This document shows, piece after piece, positions 1 to 11,959 of a stretch of 64,000 nt of DNA. The notes under the pieces were generated by a model. The model ran no database searches, had not been told where the DNA came from, and worked only from the letters and a program-made list of their open reading frames with translations. Source of the stretch: Pyrenopolyporus hunteri. Lineage: Eukaryota; Ascomycota; Sordariomycetes; Xylariales; Hypoxylaceae. Numbering within the stretch: the first letter of the stretch is position 1; each line of letters starts with the position of its first letter. The translations under genes were made by a program, and so were the position numbers. Location of the stretch: contig CADCXC010000038.1 of the NCBI GenBank assembly GCA_902806595.1, positions 1,860,001 through 1,924,000 on the forward strand, written 5' to 3'.

Positions 1-536
1 ATGGTATGCGCTGCGTTGAGGTACCGTATTTCCATCTCGTAACACTCACCCAATGCCAATAGGTATATATGCACTCTTCTACGTTAGGTACCTGCTATGT
101 ACAGCCATAAGGTACCTAGGTATGTAATGTCGAACATGTCGGCTAACCACATTCCCACCCTCCCTTAGTCTATATGCTAAGTTATGCTATTTCCCAATAC
201 AATGCCACCAACGCCTTGTATCATTTGTCCTGTTATGCCATTATCTGTAATGCTTTCTCGCATAGCTCAAATTCATGCCTTATCTTTAGCTTCCTCGTTA
301 TGCGCTCGTTCTTCCCCGGATGCTGCACTCCATAATCCCCCTATTCCATGACTCGAGTCGATATCTATTCCCCATTCGTAAATGATCCCGTCCATGAAAA
401 AGAATTCTATATAATGCATTGACGCTGTAGCCTTCATATCTCCCGCAACTGGAACAAGCGTTTTGGCCTATGCCCGCGGGAGGTTTTATAGCATTGCATG
501 CTGGTTACGCCGGTGATATCGTAGAATGGTACCGCT
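1..536. other. Intergenic, no gene seen
   Basis: No open frame with recognisable protein character is present on either strand. The stretch contains several GGTACC/CCTAGG motif copies near 85-125. It would be the 3' flank of the Crh-type gene that ends at 537. Confidence 0.6.
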
Positions 537-1741
537 TCAAGGCCGGAATCGCCGGCTGCTTATGATCGTAGCACAGATAGTGAAGATGAGGATAATGGAA
601 TAGGCAGGTCCTGGTTAGTACGTATATGTTAGTTTAATGCGTGTATGTAAGTGGGTAGGGGGGAATCTCTAGCATACGTAAGATAGCCGAGCTAGATGGC
701 ACTATTTTCCCCTCCGAAGTCATGACCCAGCCTTCGGGTAGGTTGGAAGAGCTCGAACCTTGACTACCCGTGCCGCCTATGCCACCCGCAGGAACATTCG
801 CCGTCCCAGTCGAGGTCGAGCCACTGGCAACCGCAGTACTAGTCAGAGTGCCTGCATTACCTAGATTACCATTTATCTGGCCGCCTTCGGCTCGAATAGA
901 CTGCCAAGAGCCGGACGTGTCGCCATAGCTATAAGAATGGCCTGTGCTGTAATCCGTCACCTTGACGCTCTTGACACTCATACTAAATGGACCCTTGGAG
1001 TAGTCGGTCGGACCGCGCGCCCACTCGATGGTACCTTGAGCGTTGCTGGGATCGCCGCCTGACCAGGCGCCGAACTTAACCTGCATAGGTGTTTGCGGGT
1101 ATTGATTCTCTTCGGCTTCCGAAGCCTGGAGTGTTCGTACAACGGTACCGTCTATAGTCCAGATGATCCTATCGCTCGTCCAATCTATCACATAGGTAAC
1201 GAATCTGCCTTGGTTATCTCCCATCTCGTGAAATTGCCCGCGATTGTACGAGGCGGTTATGCCTTTCCCAAAATAATTGGATTGTACCTCGGTCGAGTCG
1301 GCGCCCAGCCACTCCCAGTCGATCTCATCGAGGCAGTCGGATTGTAGAACGAAGGAAGATACGATGCCGGCACCGGGTGCGGCTTTTAAACTGATCTCGA
1401 CGCGGCCGAACATGATATAGAAGACGGAAGTGAGCTGCGGCGCGTCACCGCTCTGCCGGACGGTAAACGTTACGCCGTCGGGGCCGTAGGTGGGATCGCC
1501 GCCTGATTTAGTGAACGAGTTTACCTCCCCTTGTGTAAAGTCGACGTCGATGGCCATGCCAAGGGCGGTGTCGGCAGGGCAAGCTGGGAGAGGTGAGCAT
1601 TGCGACGCCAGCTGGGAATATCGTAACAAGATCCAACTTACTTGAACTTAGCGGATTGCAAGATGTGTATGTCTGAGCTGCACCGCGGCATGAGAACAAG
1701 GCCGCGGCCAGTGCGGCGCACCTCCAGAGCGAAGAGGCCAT
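537..1741 (-). CDS. Crh-type GH16 chitin-glucan transglycosylase, GPI-anchored
   Basis: This is a secreted cell-wall enzyme of the Crh1/Utr2 family (GH16), which links chitin to beta-1,6/1,3-glucan. I read three exons: 1741-1642, 1583-678 and 610-537, giving 359 aa. An N-terminal signal peptide (SLWRCAALAAALFSCRGAAQ) is followed by the family start CNPLSSTCPADTALG, which is formed only after splicing the 58-bp first intron. The catalytic motif DEIDWEWLG (ExDxE) lies near residue 117. A Ser/Thr/Gly-rich linker follows. Without the third exon the protein ends in a polar tail. Splicing GTATGC (677) to ACCAG (611) is in phase, with ACTAAC just upstream of the acceptor, and adds a hydrophobic end (AYSIILIFTICATIISS) fitting a GPI signal after the SSS stretch. 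The family and the first intron are secure; the last intron is an inference. Confidence 0.88.
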
Positions 1742-3118
1742 GGTAGCTAAGACAAGCGCGACTGCGGGGGGCGTAGAAACGATGTATTAGAGAGAAAAGG
1801 AGAGATCGCTGTACGCTGGACGCTGGACGCTGGACGCTGAACGCTGAACTCCGAGCCAATCCTGAAGATACGTGCTACACCAGTGAACACGCAGACACCC
1901 CCATAGGACGTTACAATAAGCTAAAGCTACGAGATGTGTATAATGGTATTACGAAAAGGGCAAAGATGGGTTCTTCAAGATGCGGGAAGATATGCAAGAT
2001 GCTCTATTATCACGGGAAGCATGGGAAGTACTGGGAAGGGAAAAAAACCCAACCACCCAATATATCGTGGCCCACGTAAGGTGATGGTGCATGGGTAAGG
2101 CTACGCTGACGTATCGTCGTCATCTTGGACGATATGTATTATGTAGAAAAAGGAAGAAGAAAAGGTAGCAAGGATACGGGAGGGGGTGGGACGACAGGGT
2201 CTGGATTCAGAAGCATTACCTGGTATTGGCCATTGATGTGGTAGGTCGACAGTTGGATGCTGTTGGCCTTGTGACGCCGAGATTATAATTCTGGGACATT
2301 ACTGGGAATATATAGAACGGGCGGCTAGCGGCCAGGTTTCTAGGTTAGGTAGTACTATTTGGTGGGGTTCCCTGGTAAAGCTGTCCCCGGAATATGGAAA
2401 TTTACGTGGCTGGGCCGTGACTTTTTCTTTTTTTTCCCTTAGGTGGTTGGGGTTTCGGAGGAAGGAGCTTAACCTAGGAAATTTTATACTTTTAAACCAC
2501 CTGTACGTAAGGGTACCTAGGCATTGAACGTAACGAATTAAGCGGTTTGCTTCGACCCGACATCCTGGACGATCCAGGTACCTTGTGTGTATGTCAGGAA
2601 GGAACTTCTATCTTACAATACTACCTAATCCATATCGGTAGGTACGTGGGGTCCAAGTTAACGTGGAGTCCAAGTCGTTATTCCTCATCTGAGAAAAAAC
2701 AACTCTCGACGTCACCCGCCCTTCGTTTCTCCTTTTGATGCGTCTATTTCGCGACACGGGGGCCTGCGCGCCCGAGAGAAACCTCCCATACAAGTACTCC
2801 TGCGCCAGCGTATTAGATAAAGATGTCTTTGAAAGTGAAGAGAAGGTGCGGAGAATCTCGAGCCGCATCACATCGATCGAGATTCCTTTCATACCGTGAA
2901 GAGGTGCTAAGCATATATATACCGAGGTAGATATATATACCAATCATACTCGATAGCCGCGGAAGATAGCGAGAGATGATCGCATCAAGCGCGAATATCC
3001 AGCAAACTTTTGCCAGGCACCGAGCCGGGTGCCGCGCGCCAGCTACCTACCTACCTATACTTAATCTCTGGTTCCTTCGCCGACAGCCTGGCCGGTCTGA
3101 TCCCGGCCTTCTTCGCCT
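1742..3118. other. Intergenic; 7-bp tandem repeat at 1814-1848
   Basis: This is the upstream region of the Crh-type gene. Five head-to-tail copies of a CGCTGGA/CGCTGAA heptamer lie at 1814-1848, about 75 bp before the start codon. A pyrimidine run occurs near 2425-2440 and GGTACCTAGG motifs near 2510-2520. Short open frames at 2547-2943 show no protein-like composition. No gene is supported. Confidence 0.5.
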
Positions 3119-3892
3119 TCAATCATCGCGCCAGAAGCTACGTGTCATGCTATCACATGACGACGGGAGCCGTCCGGGTTCAGCAGTCGTCAAAGAGATG
3201 TCTGAAGATCCCTGGCTCGGCGCACGATACTGTTGCGTCTCGCCGCCGTTCGTATAGGCTAATAATTGGTCGAGACAGCCGAGCTCGAGAAAGTCCATTT
3301 TCTCGTCGCTCTGTATCTTGGCGCTCGGCGGTACGGGCTTTGGAACTCGCTCTCTCTCTCCCTGACGACTAGCGGGAACGAATTGTCTGGATCGTTTAGC
3401 ATGCGGCGTATTTCCCAGCCTTCTACAGCATGTAGAGCGACACACAGACCTTAAATATTCGTTGACAAGGAAAATCATTGTCATCATCATAAACGGAAGA
3501 ATCCGACAGAGCAGAGATAGGACTGAGACATCGGAATTGGGCGTCATCATGACGATAACCGCGCCGATCACAGTCAGAGTCGAGAAAAGTAATCTAGCAA
3601 CTCATAAGCCCCCGTGTTCCGGTTCTCGAGACTATTTCAACACTTACATCACGGTTGTCTCCCAGTTGAGGACAATGTAAGCAAATGTGGAGATTAGGAA
3701 GATGCACAAAATGCTGACATATTAGTATCGCTCTGTATTAATCGTGATGAGCTGGGTATCTTACAGGTATCGGTAGAATGCGCTCCCACGCTCGAGAGCT
3801 GGTAGGAGAATGGCTGCCCCGGACATAATACCTGCGGACAAGACTCCACTAGAATATTGAGGCGTCATTGAGCTGCTCCAGGTGGTACCCAT
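3119..3892 (-). CDS. Hypothetical four-helix membrane protein
   Basis: I do not recognise the family. Three exons join in consistent phase: 3892-3765, 3713-3648 and 3593-3119, with introns of 51 and 54 bp carrying good donors (GTAAGA, GTAAGT) and CAG/TAG acceptors. The result is a 222-aa protein. It starts MGTTWSSSMTPQYSSG and has four hydrophobic segments: roughly residues 20-32 (SAGIMSGAAILLPAL), 43-60 (LILCIFLISTFAYIVL), 66-82 (LLFSTLTVIGAVIVMM) and 88-108 (LCRILPFMMMTMIFLV). A polar C-terminal half follows, rich in R, S, Q and E. The start was chosen at the ATG in the CAACATGG context. Phase agreement at both junctions and continuity of hydrophobic segments across them support a real gene. 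It could also be the N-terminal part of a longer or decaying gene. Confidence 0.5.
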
Positions 3893-5040
3893 GTTGAAGT
3901 CCGAGAGGCGAGAAAAAGAAAGTACATAACCCTTTAGAAGCGGACAATATACTTCATATATGTCGCCAACGAAAAGAACTAATGTGGGGGGGGGAGGATG
4001 GGAGATCTCTGTAAAGGTCGAAACGGAGATGGAGATGGGAACAACTGACCAGCCGTCCGGGTAAGGCCGACGTTCTTCTATTTGTCGGTAGAGGACGCGC
4101 ACCTAGGTATTTAACGAACCGGGTACTCCCATAAGGCAGCATGTCCGCGTACGATTATACCGGATTAGGGGAACTGGTCCATCTCATTCTGGGTAAGTCT
4201 ACAGCATGACAGCCCAATAGTCGGGGCAAGTCTTTATGCTGTCGTGCGACGGTGAGGCTATATTCGAGTCACATCAGGCCGGTATCGACGCCGGAGATTC
4301 TTATATTGCGGTAGTCTGCCTTGCGACAGGTTCTCCCATGGACCTTCACCGAAAAGCTTGTAGAGCATCATGAGCATCTCATTGGACGGAGACATCACAT
4401 AGCCTCGTAGTTTGCCTAAGCTTGAAGGCAACCGCTCACGGGTACGTAATTCGCTGCGCCTCTTGGAGCCCAACTGATACTATGCGGAGTGACACGGCAT
4501 TTTTAATAATGTGATGTGAATCTCGCCCGAGGCGCTGGCAAAGATGACCTGCAGCATCGAAACCCGGAGCCTACCGCGGCACATACCGAGAACGCTCCGC
4601 GGCTTACGCTCTAAGGTATAAGTGGAAATCTGTTTCCCGAGCATCATCAACCTCGATACAATCAGGATGACTTCGTTTAATTTTTCTTCGTTTGCGAATG
4701 AATATGCCCACCGTCATCACCTCCGTTCTTCAGAGATGTTCATCCTCTTACCTCCGCCGGGTGGTTCCGACGTCAAGCTCGTCCACCGGCGTCCTTGGAG
4801 ACGAGGCCTACCCCCAACGAGACGCGTCGACTTCACTATCGGAATTAACTGAGTTGGGCCCAGCATTGGGCTGTAGTATTATTACCACTTCTTATATCAT
4901 CCAGGCGGAATCTGCACGCGAGTGCTGTCCTCTAAATATTGACGTTTGTCTATCTCCTATTTTCATTGCCCGGCGGACCCGCCTCGCTGACAGGACGCAT
5001 GTAGACATTTCAATCTGCTAGCCAGATCCTTCTACGGGCG

Positions 5041-5391
5041 ATGCGGCTCGATTTTCTTCATAATATATCGCCGGGACTGGCTCTCGGCTCCTGCCTGGTG
5101 CTAGGATGCTGTTTATCGTCGTACGTCCATCGGCGCCGGGATCAGGACCAGTATCAGCCCGTCCTCTTCGTAATCTGGATTCTCTGGGCTATCTGCATCG
5201 GGTGGGGGATAGGAGCTAGCCTCGACGTGGTTACCCTAGGGATTGTGCCGTGGGCGTCGTGCGCGGCAATGCTCAGCAGCTTCTCCGCGCACGCAGGAGC
5301 CCGCTGGGTCCTGACTAGACAGAAGTGTAATCGTTTCGGCGCCCCGAGCGCCATAGGCGAGACCCAGCTCTGCGGCCCCCCGGCTTGCTAG
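5041..5391 (+). CDS. Possible small membrane protein, uncertain
   Basis: An intact ATG-started frame of 116 aa contains two or three hydrophobic stretches (ISPGLALGSCLVLGCCLSSY, then VLFVIWILWAICIGWGIGA and a weaker third) with charged RRRDQDQ between the first two. No family is recognised. Upstream frames at 4622-5021 could hold an earlier exon, but no convincing splice path joins them. The hydrophobic pattern and charged loop look protein-like, yet a chance open frame cannot be excluded. Confidence 0.28.
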   Translation: MRLDFLHNISPGLALGSCLVLGCCLSSYVHRRRDQDQYQPVLFVIWILWAICIGWGIGASLDVVTLGIVPWASCAAMLSSFSAHAGARWVLTRQKCNRFGAPSAIGETQLCGPPAC

Positions 5392-6239
5392 AGTGATAAG
5401 GGGCTGTATCACCTCATCGTGCCACCGCGTGTGCGGATCATACGGGGGAAACGCGATTTCAGTAGACGGTTTATTCTTTGCTCAAAGGGAGCGTTCTTCC
5501 TGAATAGAACTTATACCATGATATCACTACCACCTATGTACGATAAGAGATAGCGGCTGCAGTACCTGAGAACAGAAAGGCTACAAGGTCTAAAAGATAA
5601 TAAATTCGGTAGTATACTGGGGAAATTGAAGCAGGGTAACCGAGACATACTCAAGCCATTATCACCATTACGCAAGCCATAAATCCTTCTCGGGACGGCT
5701 TATACCCGGTGCTTGACAATTCGCTCTCCGTGTATATGGGCAAGTCTTCCTCTGTTAAACCCCCGCGGATGTCCGCCCGCATAGCGCCATGTCGATGGGA
5801 AAATCGACGTGGTTCGCCCGCTCGCTTAAATAAGTCGATATCAAAACACATTCTAACCACATTCATTGTAGGCATTACTGTATTATCGGTTACCGGTTTG
5901 TCTTATATGACACAACACGCTTGCTAGATTCCAAATATAGGGATGTCCATACGTAGGTAGATATACATACAGGCATATATAGGTAGGTAGCTAGTTATAC
6001 CCTACAATATGCGTAAGAATACATGTATGAAAAGCTGGGTCGTAAGTCATGGCAGTTGTAAACGCGGGAAAACCTGTTCCACCATGGAAAGGGGTACCCG
6101 AGGTACCTATACATATATACCAAGGTTGACTCCACTGATGAGCTGAGTTGGTCGCATTCTTTTACTCTCCCCTGCCCCTCATTTCCCATATCTTCAGTTT
6201 TCTTTCTCCCTTCCAATATCACCATTGAGGAAACGCTTC
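5392..6239. other. Intergenic, no gene seen
   Basis: Short overlapping frames occur on both strands (5651-5927, 5995-6225), none protein-like. Short TAGGTAGGTA/ATACATAC runs occur around 5950-6000 and 6100-6120. This would be the 3' flank of the P450 gene. Confidence 0.5.
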
Positions 6240-8161
6240 CTATTTCGCCTTCCAGAGCGCAACTCTGACGCCGTCGGAGGGCGAGAGCACGATGTCAGAC
6301 TTTAGCTGAATGTTTCCACCGTCGATATCGTACATGAAGCTTTCGACGCGTTCGAACCGCTGGAAGATACGCGTTAGCACGTACCCCATCTCCGTCAGCG
6401 CGAACTGCTGGCCGAGGCAGATCCGGGGCCCGCCGTTGAACGGGATGTAGTGCCATGGCTTCGGCTGCCAGGTGAACCACCTCTCGGGACAGAACACCTG
6501 CGGGTCCGGGTGTCCCTCCGAGACGGGTGGGTACAGGTCCGCGCGTCGCTGCATCACCATCGTCGAGTAACCAATCGCCGTGCCCTTAAGCACTGGTAAC
6601 GGCAACGTGCCGTCGGGGCCCCCACCGCTGGGGAGTATCGTGTCCTTTAGTGCCGTGCGCACGTTGAAGGGCACTGACGGGTAGAGACGTAGGGTCTCGT
6701 TCATGACATTCTGGAGATATTTCATGCTCTTCAAGTCCGCGTACGTGGGTGTGCGATCTAGCCCAACTTGGTTAATGATTTCCTGGCGCAATTTACGGAC
6801 GACCTCGGGGTGACGGCCCAGCTCGTAAAAAGTAAAGGATAGAGCCGAGGCTGTTGTATCGCGGCCAGCGAGGAGGACGGCAACGAGCTGGTCGCGGATG
6901 ACCTTTCTGTCCCGGGTAAAGGAAGCAAGCTCGTGCAGGAAAGTGTAGCCCTGATCAGATTTGGTTTTCGTTGCCAACTCTTCGGGGCTAAGTCGCAACG
7001 CCCGATCGATGTAGATGTTACAGACTTCATTCACGACTTTGAGACCCTGGCGGAAGGATTTCTTGGGCACTAATGGGGAGGCCACACCAGCACGAGCGCG
7101 CATACTCTGGACTCTCTGTACCTCCATGAAGGCTTCAGCGAAGGGCTCACGAGGCTTTCTACTGCGTGTCAGTCATTTCCACCCTCCGAGGGAGGTAAAT
7201 GTGGAACGTAGGATCTTACGTTAAGGACTTTATGTCCATTCCTAAAAGGAAGTCGGTAGCGACGTCGAGGGTATATCTGTAGAAAAGTTCAGAAATGTCG
7301 AAGGGTTTACCATTACCAGCTTCAATATCGGTATGCTGTTCTTCTCCGCTAAGGACCCCGCCATTGGCTACGGCCTTGAAGAAGGTCTCGAGGTGAGACT
7401 CGAAGCAGTGCAAGTCGCTGATGCGCTCCCTAGAGAACTGGGGACGGAGGAGCTGCCTCGAGTCGTGCCAGAGTTGGCCGTCGGTAGCGAAAATCTAATG
7501 TATTGAAACAATCCCGTGTTAGTATCGGAACCCTAATCTTCCTAGGAAACTCGACACATTTCCAGAGCCCGCGGAGATAATTGGTCATCCTACTTACTGC
7601 TAACTGTTAGCTAATAAGAAAACAACTATACGAACGTGGCGGGTATTTCTAGAAGCAAGGGGTTCGGATATCAACATTACGTCTTTAACATACCACTATC
7701 ACCGAGAAACTCTTTCCATTCTTTGTGGAACTGCTCGCCCTTACCGAAGTCACTGAACTGGGTTGCGAGGATAGCCTTGATGTTCTCGGGATCGGCGGTC
7801 AAAGCTACACGGCGCGACAAGACGCGGGATTCGACTGTGTAGTTGGCCCCAAAGCTGAGCATCTCGAGGAAATTATCATAGACTTTGTTCTCCATGCCTG
7901 CTCTAACCTGCCTCCAGACTGTGTCTATTCCTGCCTGCTTGTTAGCAGCCTATACCAGGCGGCCTGAATTACGAGTCCATACTCACCAAATGGTACAATA
8001 CTCCCCGTTCGCCTACCTGGCGTGCCATGCGCGCTGAGCTGCCGCAGCCGAATGGCTTCGTCTATTTCGCGGTATGCAACCCGCAGGACGACGGCGAGGC
8101 CGAGGAGGACAAGGACGGACCTGAAGGACACATAGTCCAGGGCCGTCTCGATCAAGCCCAT
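6240..8161 (-). CDS. Cytochrome P450, CYP52-like
   Basis: This is a microsomal haem monooxygenase resembling the CYP52 group (fatty-acid/alkane omega-hydroxylases). Exons read: 8161-7987, 7930-7694, 7494-7220 and about 7161-6240, for roughly 535 aa. The N-terminal anchor is SVLVLLGLAVVLRVAY. The motif IFATDGQLWHDSRQLLRPQF precedes the I-helix oxygen-binding motif AGRDTT. ExxR is in NETLRLYP, and the haem-binding loop is FNGGPRICLGQQFAL with its Cys ligand. Introns 1 and 3 join in phase. The second junction does not: exon 2 ends in phase 1 at the only good donor (GTATGT, 7693), while exon 3 must start in phase 0 just after an in-frame TAG at the only plausible acceptor. The gene therefore has either an unseen short exon, an unusual splice, or a one-base defect. 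Substrate is inferred from family only. Confidence 0.85.
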
Positions 8162-10073
8162 GACGGTGACGACGAGTAAGATGGTGGTTTACGCGGAGTC
8201 TTTTCCTTGGTAATGAATCAATCGTCGACTTATTTCGATATAGGATATAGGAGAGCAGGCAAGGTTTGGTCGAATTTACTCCTCCTTGGTACCTACCGCC
8301 TATAGATCAGTACCTGTATGAAATCATCTTTCTATGTCTCCCTCCGTTGCGTGGATGTGCGTCCGTTATATTATTTATTGGTGGCCAGCCAAGCTGCGGG
8401 ATCCGCGGCTTCCCCCTACCTATCTTTCCCGGGTAGGAGGCATTTCCCAAGTAAGTACCTACCTAGAGGCGGGTTAATCAAGCACCTGAGCTGCCGCTTC
8501 CATCTTATCCCGTTCATACCTTGCATTCATTACCTACATGTACCTCTATGTATGTACCCAGGTGCTGACCAATTCGCCAAAAGTACCATCCAGATCGCTG
8601 TTGCGCGTTCTTTCTGAGCATTCCGATAGCCGGGAAGTCTGGAATCGGGAGCTGACTAGCCGGTTTGTGGTCTTCAACCAACATGAAGCCATCAATGCTT
8701 AACATCATTCGTTCACCTAGGTACTCAGGTGGCCAACAAGACGTTAGTTAACAGGCCCGAAGTTGGTTGGAGATGTACGAATGCAGTAATACCGCGGTAT
8801 CTAGAGAAGAAAGGATGATTCATTGCGTATAGGGTACGTTGTAAGTGCGGGGTGCTTAGGTTGCACGAGTCTATCCAAAGTTTGCATGAGGGGCCCTATG
8901 ACGCTTGAGATGTTCTAATCGTTACCCGCTTCTAGAAGGCTACACCGTCCTTTTCAAGGATAACCCCAACGTATCGACTACTATGGTAGAAGGCGTAGGC
9001 TCGCTCTAGGTAAGGACCTGAGACAACGTAGCTGAAAAGACGGAAAATAAGCTGCCAAACTAAAGTTTGCTATGTAGGCCCGGGTCACGGCACTCCATGA
9101 ACGAGGAAGCCACCCTACCTACCTATGCACCCACCCCGATCGAGTCGATCAAGCGTATCAATTAGTCGCCTACCTACATGTAGGTAAATAGGTACCTAGG
9201 CCATCTTGGTACGGTGAATTCATTATGCCGATTCATTCAGAACAACAACTTGTATTTCTCCGAATCCGGGAGAATGGTGCGAGACATACACTTAAGCCAA
9301 CACGGATTACCTATAATAGAACCCCTAGGTATTGCGACGCTGACTTTGAACATGGGTGTAACTTCGAACGGCGGTAACGACTGTCAAGTTGGTCAAACGT
9401 TCTCGATTATTACGGTGGTGCCTGGTGCTACCCGCGCCGTTAACGAGTACATGTACCTAAGTAGGTACATACATATATTCACGTATAGCACTTCTATACC
9501 CATGGAAGTCTTAATCGTGATTCCATTCTAATACGGGCCTCCATTGACATACTTACCTACCTAGGTACCTACACAGGTACAGTAGATAGGTAGCCAGGTA
9601 GGTACGGCTCAGTAGCTTGGCACTATAGTCGATACGCTAAATTCTCATTAAAAACTCTGGGCGGACATGTTCTAACCCCTCGTACCTTCACTAATAAAAG
9701 AAACACTGTAGAAGCATTTCACGTTAGACGCATTTCAATGACGCCCTTCAATCTCTCGTGGTCTAGGTAATTATTCGTTCTACTTCATACATCAATCTCG
9801 CATACCATACTATGTAGGCTAAAGACGATGCTTTCGTATTATTAGTACTGCGTGTATACGGACCTGGTTGCCCTCCTTATTCTCTCATCTCTTTCTGTTA
9901 TTAGGGATTGGCAGTATATACAAGAAGATCGCCGTCGATAACCAAAATATCTATTAAAAGGGCTACTGTAGCAAGTGCCTTATGTTTTTGTAGATATGCG
10001 TTTCGACCTATCATCTACTCGCACCCCCCTCTTGTTTTTAAGGAAAAAAAGAGGAAAATCCAGTGCGGTCGCT
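8162..10073. other. Intergenic, palindromic TACCTAGGTA motifs
   Basis: There is no supported gene. The stretch is dense in ACCTACCT/TAGGTAGG runs and GGTACCTAGG palindromes near 8450-8465, 9112-9125, 9170-9200 and 9553-9605. A 105-codon frame at 9214-9531 has no family resemblance. The region is the upstream flank of the P450 and the downstream flank of the hexosaminidase. Confidence 0.5.
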
Positions 10074-11959
10074 TTACTGGAAAAGGCACGTGTTGGGGTC
10101 CATGCCCTGCGTACAGAAGACCATGTGGACGGGGTCGGCTCGCACGCCACGGGCTAGCATCCGTTCGCGAAATTCGGCCAAGCGCGGCGCTGCGTCGAGT
10201 TGAGTGCGGTTCTGGCCATTAGCGTCTAACCGTCCAGACCAGAGCACTTCGCCCGCCGCGCTACTCCGCGGCCATAGGATGCTGTCTAGGTTGACCTCGT
10301 CGATCGACTCCGCCCACGCACCGACCTCTCCGCCGATCACTAGCTTCGCCTGTTCGTCCGATAGACCGGCGCGCGGGTCGTACGAGTAGATCAGCCGCCA
10401 GTTCTTAGTTGGGCCGCACCAGTCGTTGAACGGATAATTTTCTGTGAACGAGTCGCCCTCGGCGAAGTTGAGCCACTGCCCACGGCCGCAGTCAAGGTAC
10501 TTTAAAACTGTTAGCGGCGTTTCGGACGCGTCGAAAATGTAAAATTTGCTCCACTTACCCAAAAGTTGTAGTTGCTGGTGATGACCTTGTGGCCTTTCGC
10601 GGTGAGGCTATGGATGGCTTCTTCTCCAAGCCAGGATTGGACCAGGACATCATCCCCGATGGTGACGTTGTAGTCCGCGGGGATTTCCTCCCAGACTATC
10701 GGTACCAGGCCGGCCTTTCGCACTCTTGCGTGGTGATTGTCGATGAACCTTTGCAGGAGAGGCTGGATCACCGCCGAATCATTTGTGCCAACCGTGTCGT
10801 CCAGGTTATACTCGTTGAAGTTGACCTCGTCGCCGCCTGTGTGGAAGTAGGCCGAGTAAGGCGCAACTCGCGGCAGGATATCGCTCATCAACTTATCCAA
10901 GAAGGGCTCCACCCTGGATTCATTGAGTTTGAGCTGGCCGCAAGGCGGCTCAGCACAATACGTCGTCCATGGGGATGCGCCCCAACCCGTAATAAGCTCC
11001 GGGTGCGATAGAGCTATGACTCCCATGTGTCCGGGACTGTCAATCTCGATGATAGGCTCTATGCCACGCTGGAGTGCGTACGTCTGGATCGCGGCTATGT
11101 CTTTTGGCGAGTATGACTTTCCGTAAGCGTATGCGCCCTTCTGGTGGAGTTCTGGCAGCGAGGGGATTTCCAAGGGCCAAGACTGCGAATCTGTGGCGTG
11201 GATATGGATGCGGTTCAACTTATTCCACGCCAAGGCATCGATAGTCCGATAAATGGTCTCTAAAGGAAGGAAGTCTCGCGATACATCGAGAAGGACACCT
11301 CGGTGGTCATATTGAGGACTATCGCTAATCTCCACCGGAGCTAATTGGGTATAAATGGGACCTCTGGAATGTTGGTAGAACAGCTGCGAGAAAGTCTCCA
11401 GAGCTCGAAGGACACCAACGGAGGAGGCGGCCGTGATTTTGGCCTTGCCGTTGGTTGCTACGGTCAAATTGTATGATTCGTCAACATCACCAGCGAGGGG
11501 CTTGAGCGTCTTTGGTGTGTCTTTCTTGGTTTGAACGATGTCAAGACGACTTATATACGTCTTGTACTTCCACAGATTTGGCTCCGTTTCCTCGAGTTTA
11601 AGACGCGGGTACAACTTCCAGGGGACGAAGTTGTCGTCCAGAATGTTCTTTGCTGCACGTGAGACTCCCCCCTTGACGATCTCCTTACTGGAGTACTTAG
11701 GGCCGCCAAGTGGTATGTAATTACGGATCCAAGGAATCTGCAAAGCCTATGTGAGTATTCCGCGTACCTATAGAAGAAAGAAGGACAATAATTTATAGAA
11801 AAGCCCAAAGCATACAGGATCTCCGTTGTAGGTAACTAATAGGACGTCTCCTATCCATAGCGTGGAATTACCCGTGCTAATGGACTCGGGAATCGGCCAG
11901 ACCGCCTGGACTGATGTTACGCCAAGTAACAAAAACGAGAGGAAGACACTCGACAACAT
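10074..11959 (-). CDS. Beta-N-acetylhexosaminidase, GH20, secreted
   Basis: This exo-glycosidase removes terminal GlcNAc/GalNAc from chitin oligomers and glycans outside the cell. Three exons: 11959-11816, 11737-10559 and 10499-10074, all joining in phase 0 (introns 78 and 59 bp), giving 582 aa. The signal peptide is MLSSVFLSFLLLGVTSVQA. The GH20b-like N-domain spans roughly residues 20-180. The catalytic barrel begins at DHRGVLLDVSRDFLP and includes HIHATDSQSWPLE and EIDSPGHMG. The acid/base pair is in HTGGDEVN near residue 345, with Trp-rich VWEEIP and VQSWLG segments after it. The last exon carries the family end WAESIDEVNLDSILWPRSSAAGEVLWSG. Length is usual for fungal enzymes of this type. 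Several N-glycosylation sequons (NST, NLT, NES, NVT) are visible. Expression on chitin is expected but no control site was identified. Confidence 0.93.

Noticed and set aside
4258..4473. Minus frame reading MSPSNEMLMMLYKLFGEGPW
   Set aside because: It looks somewhat protein-like and could be an upstream exon of the 3119-3892 gene, but no in-phase splice path to that gene was found.
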